Positions 1 to 6,927 of a stretch of 38,063 bases of DNA are shown here, in pieces. The notes under the pieces were generated by a model. That model did no database searches, was not told where the DNA came from, and was given only the letters and a program-made list of their open reading frames with translations. The DNA lies in assembly GCA_946409405.1 (NCBI GenBank), contig CAMJWL010000011.1:1-38063 (forward strand). The letters are read 5' to 3'. Origin of the DNA: an uncultured Bacteroidales bacterium (GTDB taxonomy: Bacteria > Bacteroidota > Bacteroidia > Bacteroidales > UBA3824). Within the stretch, counting starts at the first letter, position 1, and each line of letters begins with the position of its first letter. The translations under genes were made by a program, and so were the position numbers.

Positions 1-2362
1 GCAAATCAAGATAATACTTTATAGATTTGTAGGTGTCTGAATTTTCGGGGGCAATGTTCCACGGTTCGCGGAAGGGGAACTGACCGTGGCTGCGGTACAT
101 CGGGGCAAACGCGCCTACCTGATGCCAACGGACGTTGAGTTCGCGCCATTCTTTCAAATCCTCAGTCTCCTTTTTGGTCTTGTCAAATGTCTGTTGTGCA
201 GCCTGATAACGGTTTTCAACAGAGAAACCGCCAATGTCCTGACTCCAATACGGGATGCCCGAAATTGAGAAATTGAGACCAGCCGTAATCTGAGCCTTCA
301 AATCTTCCCAACGTGTGCCGATGTCGCCGCTCCAAGTGGCTGTGGAATAGCGTTGTTCTCCCAAAAATCCTGAACGAGTGAGCAAGAAAACGCGGTTGTT
401 GTTGGGCGAGAAATTCTGCTCGTTACCAAAACCGTTTTGATTCCAAGTGGCGGCAGATTGCAAAGCCTTAGCATCTTTTTTGTCGATGCCTTTTTTCTCG
501 ATTGCGGTTTCGTAACCACGCTGACCGTCGTAAATTGCCTCGGCGTTGACGATTGAATAAGCATTAAAATATTCGTCGGACGAGCCAAGTTCGGTAGGGC
601 CACAGAGCAATTTGCGGTATTCCATAGGCGTACAGTCGCGGACGTTGGGTTCGGAAGCGTCCATCCACCAAGCGTCCATACCGATAGAACCGAGTTTGTC
701 GTAAAGTTGACGCCAGAAAATCTTGCGAGCCTCGGGCGAATAAGCGTCATAGAATGCATACGTAAAGCCTTTCCAATCGTTGAGCGGGTCGGCAAGCCAG
801 TCGCGGAGGCTGTCTTTCAATGATTGCTGATAGATGAATCCCTTGTCGTTCAACTCCTTGAAATGCTCGACGTTAGGATAGAATTTAGGCCAACACGAAA
901 TCATAATTTTGGCGTTCATTGCGTGAATGTCGTCAATCATTTTTTGCGGATTGGAGAATCGTGCGGGGTCAAAATCATAACTACCCCACTGATTGATAAC
1001 CCAATAATTCCAGTCCATCACGATATTGTCGATGGGCAGATGACGTTGACGGAAACCTTTGAGAGCGTCCACAATTTCGTCCTGAGTCTTGTAACGCTCG
1101 CGGCTCTGCCAATAGCCCAAAAGCCATTCGGGGGCAATCTGAGCCTTGCCGGTGAGTGTTCTGTAACCTGAAATTACTTCGTCGGAGTTGTTGCCCGCAA
1201 TGAAGTAATAATCAAGTTGTTGTGTCATTTCAGACCAGAAGGAAAGTTGGTTTTGTTCCTTGGCGTTGACGGGCTTCAACGCACGGAGACCGCAGTAAGC
1301 CTCGCCGCCATCAGGAGTCCATTCGATGCGGATGGAGTATTTCTTGCCTTTTTCCATATTGACGTTGAACTTGCGGGCGTTGGGATTCCACGCCGTGCGC
1401 CAGATTTTGGAATCAGAACCAAGATAGTCGTCGCTGTAAACCGACTTGCCGTCTATCGTAATTGTCTGATAGCCCGAATAGTAGTGCAGGAAACGGTATT
1501 CGCCTGATTCTTTGGGTTCTATCTGACCTTCGATGACAACGGTAGCATCGCCGAGGCCTTTGGGCAGCAGTCGTCCAACTGTCTTAAAGTCCTCATAATA
1601 AAGCGAATCCTCGTCCCTTACAATCGGTGCTTGCCCCTTGATGTTGTAAGTGCCGGAGAGCGCGCCTTGTTTTCCGTCCTTATTATAAAGCGTGAAAACA
1701 TCCTTCAAGAACGAGTACGGATTGGGATTGCCAAACCTCATCAGCGAGTACGAGTCGAACATCAGGCCGTAGTTTCTCGACGAAACCACAAACGGCACAG
1801 AGACTTTGGTGTTGTATTGGAAAAGTTCCTCGTTTTTGCCCTTGTAGTTCCAATCGTCCGCCTGATGCTGACCGAGACCGTAGATGGCCTCGTCGTCGGG
1901 CGAATCGAACACTTGACGGTAACTCCAACCCTTGTAGGTTTCGGGCTTGCCGTCGGCGTGGGTCTGCGTTACTTGGTACGGCGTGAAAGTGCGTCCGCCG
2001 TCGGCTTCGGAGAGGAGAATGTTGCCGTTAAGGTCGGTGAAGAACACTTTGCCTGAGGAAGTCAAAACGTTGGCTCTGAGCGCGTTGGTGATTACCTTGA
2101 CGGTGTCGCCGCTCTGCTCTACGCGGAATTCGGGTTGGCATTTCTGGTCAACCACAGTCAACGACTGCGGGTCTTTGAATGCGTTGTCCTTGGTAGCGGA
2201 TACGCGGATGATTCGGTCGCCAAACACTTGAAGGCGAACCTTCTCGCCGGTGGCTTTTACGTTGATTTCCACGCCTTTCTCGTTTTTGACGTAGCCGGAT
2301 TCGCCGCCGCCACACGCCGCAAGGAGGAATGTCAACGCAATTAGAGGATAATAAAATCTCAT
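1..2362 (-). CDS. GH31 alpha-glycosidase (probable alpha-xylosidase), PA14-containing lipoprotein, 3' end outside window
   Basis: The ORF track misses this gene because its stop lies left of the window. Reading the minus strand from the ATG at 2362 gives about 787 uninterrupted residues. A lipoprotein signal peptide ends in LLAAC (Cys17), so it is probably an outer-membrane or periplasmic lipoprotein. An N-terminal beta domain (with IYGLGQHQ, near residue 160) is followed by a PA14-like insert (about 237-365) and the catalytic barrel. The GH31 nucleophile motif WWMDASEPN puts Asp at about 568, and TWSGD puts the acid/base Asp at about 680. A PA14 insert at this place is typical of Bacteroides xyloglucan alpha-xylosidases, so release of xylose from xyloglucan oligosaccharides is likely; alpha-glucosidase remains possible. 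About 160 C-terminal residues are missing. There is an apparent extra ~35-residue segment (about 617-656) between the two catalytic motifs. Confidence 0.93.
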   Translation of the reverse strand, partial: MRFYYPLIALTFLLAACGGGESGYVKNEKGVEINVKATGEKVRLQVFGDRIIRVSATKDNAFKDPQSLTVVDQKCQPEFRVEQSGDTVKVITNALRANVLTSSGKVFFTDLNGNILLSEADGGRTFTPYQVTQTHADGKPETYKGWSYRQVFDSPDDEAIYGLGQHQADDWNYKGKNEELFQYNTKVSVPFVVSSRNYGLMFDSYSLMRFGNPNPYSFLKDVFTLYNKDGKQGALSGTYNIKGQAPIVRDEDSLYYEDFKTVGRLLPKGLGDATVVIEGQIEPKESGEYRFLHYYSGYQTITIDGKSVYSDDYLGSDSKIWRTAWNPNARKFNVNMEKGKKYSIRIEWTPDGGEAYCGLRALKPVNAKEQNQLSFWSEMTQQLDYYFIAGNNSDEVISGYRTLTGKAQIAPEWLLGYWQSRERYKTQDEIVDALKGFRQRHLPIDNIVMDWNYWVINQWGSYDFDPARFSNPQKMIDDIHAMNAKIMISCWPKFYPNVEHFKELNDKGFIYQQSLKDSLRDWLADPLNDWKGFTYAFYDAYSPEARKIFWRQLYDKLGSIGMDAWWMDASEPNVRDCTPMEYRKLLCGPTELGSSDEYFNAYSIVNAEAIYDGQRGYETAIEKKGIDKKDAKALQSAATWNQNGFGNEQNFSPNNNRVFLLTRSGFLGEQRYSTATWSGDIGTRWEDLKAQITAGLNFSISGIPYWSQDIGGFSVENRYQAAQQTFDKTKKETEDLKEWRELNVRWHQVGAFAPMYRSHGQFPFREPWNIAPENSDTYKSIKYYLDL

Positions 2363-2418
2363 AATAAAAATTTGTTTTGTAATTAATTTAACAGTAACCT
2401 GGATAAATCATTTTCGCA

Positions 2419-2446
2419 CAAATTTATAATTATTTTTTGTAACAAC
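2419..2446 (-). promoter_or_regulatory. Candidate Bacteroidetes promoter of the GH31 gene
   Basis: The minus strand shows TAAATTTG (2419-2426), a full match to the TAnnTTTG -7 element, about 57 nt before the GH31 start. The upstream partner is weak: GTTG at 2443-2446 with a 16-nt spacer instead of 19-20. It lies back to back with the xerD promoter. Confidence 0.5.
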
Positions 2447-2467
2447 GAAAAAAATTTTTTAGATTTG
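2436..2467 (+). promoter_or_regulatory. Bacteroidetes-type promoter of xerD
   Basis: TTTG (2436-2439), 20 nt, then TAGATTTG (2460-2467): a complete match to the TTTG/TAnnTTTG consensus. The predicted transcript starts near 2475 and leaves a leader of only about 15 nt before the ATG at 2490. Confidence 0.7.
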
Positions 2468-2489
2468 CAAAGAAAAAATAAATGTTTAA

Positions 2490-3407
2490 ATGAACCCCAT
2501 CAACGAAAATCTCGCACAGGAATTTTACGAATACCTGACTTTGGAGCGGTCGATGTCGCAAAACAGCATCGACGCATACCGCGACGACATCAACAAACTG
2601 ATTTTTTACACCGAATCATATTTGGGCGACCGCAACCTCGACACGCTCACTATCAACGATTTGTCGCAATTTTTGGAATGGATTGCGGAGATTGGTCTGA
2701 GCGCGAGAACGCAGGCGAGGATTTTGAGCGGTGTCAAGCATTTTTACCTGTTTCTGTTTGCAGAAGGAAGGGTGGCGGAAAGTCCGGCGTACCTGCTCTC
2801 AACTCCAAAACTCGACATGAAACTGCCCACAGTGTTGACGGTGGAGGAAATAGACAAAATAGAGAGCGCGATAGACTTGTCGCAATTTGAGGGCGAAAGA
2901 AACCGCGCTATTATCGAAACTCTGTATAGTTGCGGGCTGCGAGTGTCGGAACTTATCAACCTTAAAATAAGCGACATCCATCCCGACGAAGGTTTCTTGA
3001 AAATCACAGGCAAGGGCGACAAAACACGTCTTGTACCAATCTCTGCATCTGCCTTGAAGTACATTGGTTTTTACATCGAACAGATGCGCTGCCACCTTGC
3101 CATCAACAATGCCAACAAAGACTTCCTTTTCCTCAACCGTCGCGGCGGTCAACTGACCCGCGTGATGATTTTCACAATCGTAAAAAAACTCTGCGAAAAG
3201 GCGGAAATCCACAAAAATGTAAGCCCGCACACTTTCCGCCATTCGTTTGCCACGCACCTCGTAGAAGGCGGTGCAGACCTCCGTGCCGTCCAAGAAATGC
3301 TCGGACACGAATCAATCCAGACCACGGAAATCTACACGCACTTAGACAATAATTTCCTACGAGACGCCATTATGACGTATCATCCGAGGAATATGGGCAA
3401 TTGTTAA
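2490..3407 (+). CDS. xerD: Tyrosine site-specific recombinase, XerD type
   Basis: A 305-aa tyrosine recombinase of the usual Xer length, with an N-terminal core-binding domain (about 1-105) and a catalytic domain (about 110-305). The catalytic set is complete: Arg151 (CGLRVSEL), Lys175 (GKGDKTR), His247 and Arg250 (HTFRH), His273 (LGHESIQTT) and nucleophile Tyr282 (EIYTHLD). Xer enzymes resolve chromosome dimers at dif. Length, completeness and lack of neighbouring phage or transposon genes favour a housekeeping role over a mobile-element integrase. Whether it is XerC or XerD cannot be settled here; the overall look is XerD. Its stop overlaps by 4 nt the stop of the convergent C10 peptidase gene. 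Confidence 0.93.
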   Translation: MNPINENLAQEFYEYLTLERSMSQNSIDAYRDDINKLIFYTESYLGDRNLDTLTINDLSQFLEWIAEIGLSARTQARILSGVKHFYLFLFAEGRVAESPAYLLSTPKLDMKLPTVLTVEEIDKIESAIDLSQFEGERNRAIIETLYSCGLRVSELINLKISDIHPDEGFLKITGKGDKTRLVPISASALKYIGFYIEQMRCHLAINNANKDFLFLNRRGGQLTRVMIFTIVKKLCEKAEIHKNVSPHTFRHSFATHLVEGGADLRAVQEMLGHESIQTTEIYTHLDNNFLRDAIMTYHPRNMGNC

Positions 3408-6400
3408 TACCGCACTTTGTATGCCTTATTCGCAATCATCACCATCACTACTCCCCCACTCTTGCCAGGCAAAACTACTTCCTCGTGCGACGAATTGGTT
3501 TTGCCATTTATAAGCGGACGACCGGCTATGTCGATGATTGTGTAGTAGGTGCCGGGAGCGGTCTCGATGAAAACAGTCCTGCCATACGACCAAACTTTTG
3601 CCTGATTGCCGCTTGGCTTGATTTCAGATGTTGGAGTCTCAAAATCGTCAGTATTATTGTTGTCGTCAGGCTCTACTACGCGCACTTCGATGCGCTCCGG
3701 CAATTCCACAGCAGACTTTGAGAGCAAAACCTCATCCTCGCCTTCATATTTCAAGTAGCAACGGAACGGCTTGATGCTTGCCCCGGAACCCGCACGTACA
3801 AAATCGCCTACTTTGATGTCGCCATTGTCAGTCCCCGCAAAACCATATTCGGTAGGAGTTTGCTTATCCCATACCTTTTTCTGATAAACACCATTGAATG
3901 TCCAGGAGCCTACTTTCTGAGAGAGATCGTCAACAGATAGAGACTTGTTCGTCCAAATAAGGCTGTTGACATTATCATCTGTAATTTTGACGATGTACGG
4001 CTTGTTGGCTTCCAAAGAGGTTGCTTTTTCTACATCGACATACCATACTTCCTTCTCCTCGTCGTATATTACATCCTTGAATTGGTAAAAAGTGCCACAA
4101 CTGATTTCGGATTCCGACATGCCAAATGGCAGCACTATTGTGGAATACACGTCTTTGGTAAACGTGCGATTCAATGTGATTTCACTAACAGTAATGCCTG
4201 TTTCCAATTCCATAGCATCAGTGCCATTGTAATTGCCATCAAGGACAGCGGTCTTGGTGCTGCCCACTGTTGTAACCCGCAATGCTCCATAGTTTTCAAC
4301 AGACTCGCTTACGCCGCCTTCCTTGAAATTTTTATCCGCCTCCGCAACCTTTATATTCTTGAAAGTCTGCGTATTAAAAGACTTATTATCGTAATAGGCG
4401 TGCAAAGTGCCACTCCAATTTTTTTCGACAGGATAGGTGTAATTGCCGCTGGCGTCGGAGGTGGTGTAGTAGGTGGAAACACCATATATCATATATAGCA
4501 TTTTGTAGGATTTATCACTCTCTTTACTAACACTATAATTATAGCCATTACCATTATCGTAGTTCGCTTCCAATTGAATGTAATACTTTTTGCCAGGGGT
4601 AACGCTTACCAACTGGTCAAATTTTACAGAATGCCATTCAGTATATTGCGAAATATTAGATTTTGCAATTACAGAACGGCCATTTTCCACAACATTTTGA
4701 TTTTCGTCCAAAATTGAAATCGACACATCACTTGCAGGAGTTCCTACTTTCCAAAGACTGACATCCACCTGCGATATGTATGCAACTGTGGGAACAAACG
4801 GACATGTAGTTTTATTCAAACTTAATCCACCCACACCATTTTGATTATTAGCGTCAAGCGCAGGTACAGGTTTCGTCTCGCCAAGCGTTATCACCGCGCT
4901 CGAAAGCGTTTTAGAATTTTTGTCCATCACCTTGCCTGTAATGGCAAATACGTATGATCCTATCTGAACAAAATCCTTGTTATATTGATTAGACGACACA
5001 TTGCTGAAATGCAAGTTGTTAAACTCTTTAATACCAGAAAAAGCATTGAGAGTTCCCGACCAATATTTAGGAACAGAAAATGTGTAATTGCCATCCTTAT
5101 CGGTCGTTACATAATAATCGTCGATGCCCCATACCTTATACACATAATTATTCTCAGACAATGCGCCACAAATATAATAATTATCGTTGTCCTTCGAGGC
5201 CGTCAGAGAAATGTAATACTTCTGACCCTTAGTAACTGCAACTGGCTTGTCAAGTTCAATGTCAACGAATTTTAATGAAGTTGTGAACTCGTCTTTTTTG
5301 AATGAACTGCTGTTGCATATTTCTTTCATTTCGCCATCTAAAAGCGTAACCGTAAGATCGCTTGAAGGATTATTTTTTAACCAAATATACACGCCGAACC
5401 TTGTCACAAAGTTTGTATTCGGGACAAAGGCAATGGAAGTATTGTTGACAGCGTATCCTGAATTAAAACTTCCATCGTTCTGACAAGAAATCACTCCCTC
5501 TGGTATCTCATCTGCCGTAGTTACCACCGCGCCTTCTACTGGATTGTTGTCTGAATCCAATACTTGCCCCGAAATAGTAACATCGGCATCTGTCAATGCA
5601 ATGGATATTTCGCCCAAACCGACATTATGGTAAAAGTCGAGCGTATAATCTCCTGTCAATTTAAGATTTGCTGACGTTGAAACAAAACTGCCATACCTTT
5701 TATATTGTTTTTGTTCGCCGCCCAACACAATTGTAGAAGTAGTGTATGGCGCGAGATGGGTATTGTTATTGTTGCCATATTCAAAATAGAACTCGTACAC
5801 GCCCGCCGTCAATGTTACAGATTCGCTTTTGTACTGCAATGCATTGTCGTCGTTGCGGGACATTGATAGACTATGCTCCTTACCATTTCCCTTGATCACC
5901 AATTTAGTTGGCTCTTCCTGCATGGATGTTGCAGAGGTGAATTTGGGCTGAGGGATAATGATTCCCAGTTTTGTGGGATACAATGTGGTGGTAAACCAAC
6001 CGTTAGAATTACCGCCCCAGCCATAGTCAATGTGAAACATACTCCCATTATATCCATCAATTATATAAGAATGTGCACCACCTTTTTCATTGGAACCACT
6101 TATTATTACAGGCTTGGCACTTTTGATGGCATCCGCTATATAATTATCCTCTTCCAACGAAGATATAGATTGATACTTGGCATTGTAGCCAAAAACATCA
6201 TTAAAGGCGTTGGCCTGTTTATCAGGATATGTACCAGTTTCATCAGGACCAAATGCTGCCTCTTGGGCAAATGCAATGCCTACAATAAATTTAGCCAAAT
6301 CTCCATTGTTGTTAGCAATTTGCTCGAAATCTGGCGTGTAACTAAAACTATAAGTAAATTTATTGCCACCTTTATAAGTGATATAAGACGAGTTAATCGA

Positions 6401-6907
6401 ATGAATATTCGAATAAGATACCGTAGAGCCTTCGCCTGATATATTCAGCGGGTTGCAATAGCCATAATAATTGATCACTTGCGCCGAAGATATTGAAGAA
6501 CAGCCAGTGAGCGTACTTTTTGTCCACCGAGTATCAAGATCTTCTTTATCATAGAATGTGATGGTGGGACACTCGTCATTATAAGGTGCTCCCTGATTCC
6601 ATGCCGTGCGCAGCAGCGGGCCATAAGTGGCTGACGAAGCCGCTTTGGCATTGCCACGCTTTCTACTTGGCTCTTTTTGCGTGGCGTAAAAATCGAGCAA
6701 ATCCTGGAATGCCGGCGGCAGGTTCTTGGTGTCAAGCACACCGTCGCCATATCCCACCACCGTATTGCCAATCAAAATCTGCCAGCCGTCGGTGTTTTGC
6801 TCTATACGGACGTTGCCATCGGTATAGACGGTTTCCTGCGCTTCCACATTCTCTGCTATAAAAGCAAAGAGAAACAATGCTGTAAGAATAGAAAAGATTT
6901 TTTTCAT
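3404..6907 (-). CDS. Secreted C10 (streptopain-like) cysteine peptidase with C-terminal T9SS-like sorting domain
   Basis: A 1167-aa protein with a signal peptide (cleavage likely near EAQ, residue 24). Residues about 25-75 resemble only the last part of a C10 propeptide (ending NLPPAFQDLL). The peptidase domain (about 95-320) has nucleophile Cys136 in TGCSSISSAQV and catalytic His279 in GGAHSYIIDGY, followed by YGWGGNSNGWF as in streptopain and interpain. Two carboxypeptidase-regulatory-like segments follow (about 450-650 and 655-860), each closing with a DxxGNYT...WSGTL motif, then a Bacteroidales surface-protein domain. The last ~75 residues resemble a T9SS C-terminal domain (IIDIAGRPLINGK) and end in KVRY. 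It is probably exported and attached at the cell surface or released. It lies 20 nt downstream of its paralogue, likely in one transcript. Confidence 0.9.
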   Translation of the reverse strand: MKKIFSILTALFLFAFIAENVEAQETVYTDGNVRIEQNTDGWQILIGNTVVGYGDGVLDTKNLPPAFQDLLDFYATQKEPSRKRGNAKAASSATYGPLLRTAWNQGAPYNDECPTITFYDKEDLDTRWTKSTLTGCSSISSAQVINYYGYCNPLNISGEGSTVSYSNIHSINSSYITYKGGNKFTYSFSYTPDFEQIANNNGDLAKFIVGIAFAQEAAFGPDETGTYPDKQANAFNDVFGYNAKYQSISSLEEDNYIADAIKSAKPVIISGSNEKGGAHSYIIDGYNGSMFHIDYGWGGNSNGWFTTTLYPTKLGIIIPQPKFTSATSMQEEPTKLVIKGNGKEHSLSMSRNDDNALQYKSESVTLTAGVYEFYFEYGNNNNTHLAPYTTSTIVLGGEQKQYKRYGSFVSTSANLKLTGDYTLDFYHNVGLGEISIALTDADVTISGQVLDSDNNPVEGAVVTTADEIPEGVISCQNDGSFNSGYAVNNTSIAFVPNTNFVTRFGVYIWLKNNPSSDLTVTLLDGEMKEICNSSSFKKDEFTTSLKFVDIELDKPVAVTKGQKYYISLTASKDNDNYYICGALSENNYVYKVWGIDDYYVTTDKDGNYTFSVPKYWSGTLNAFSGIKEFNNLHFSNVSSNQYNKDFVQIGSYVFAITGKVMDKNSKTLSSAVITLGETKPVPALDANNQNGVGGLSLNKTTCPFVPTVAYISQVDVSLWKVGTPASDVSISILDENQNVVENGRSVIAKSNISQYTEWHSVKFDQLVSVTPGKKYYIQLEANYDNGNGYNYSVSKESDKSYKMLYMIYGVSTYYTTSDASGNYTYPVEKNWSGTLHAYYDNKSFNTQTFKNIKVAEADKNFKEGGVSESVENYGALRVTTVGSTKTAVLDGNYNGTDAMELETGITVSEITLNRTFTKDVYSTIVLPFGMSESEISCGTFYQFKDVIYDEEKEVWYVDVEKATSLEANKPYIVKITDDNVNSLIWTNKSLSVDDLSQKVGSWTFNGVYQKKVWDKQTPTEYGFAGTDNGDIKVGDFVRAGSGASIKPFRCYLKYEGEDEVLLSKSAVELPERIEVRVVEPDDNNNTDDFETPTSEIKPSGNQAKVWSYGRTVFIETAPGTYYTIIDIAGRPLINGKTNSSHEEVVLPGKSGGVVMVMIANKAYKVRY
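3439..3648 (-). repeat. Near-identical 210-bp direct repeat, copy 1 (sorting domain of first C10 gene)
   Basis: This stretch aligns without gaps to 6963-7172 at a constant offset of 3524 bp. I count about 9 mismatches, none between roughly 3500 and 3590. It encodes the C-terminal sorting-like domain. Identity drops sharply just upstream in the coding direction. Confidence 0.9.
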
Positions 6908-6927
6908 AATAGTAACACATTAATGGA

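Noticed and set aside
2490-3407. Integrase of a mobile element
   Set aside because: Full-length Xer-type protein with no cargo, attachment repeats, transposition or phage genes around it.
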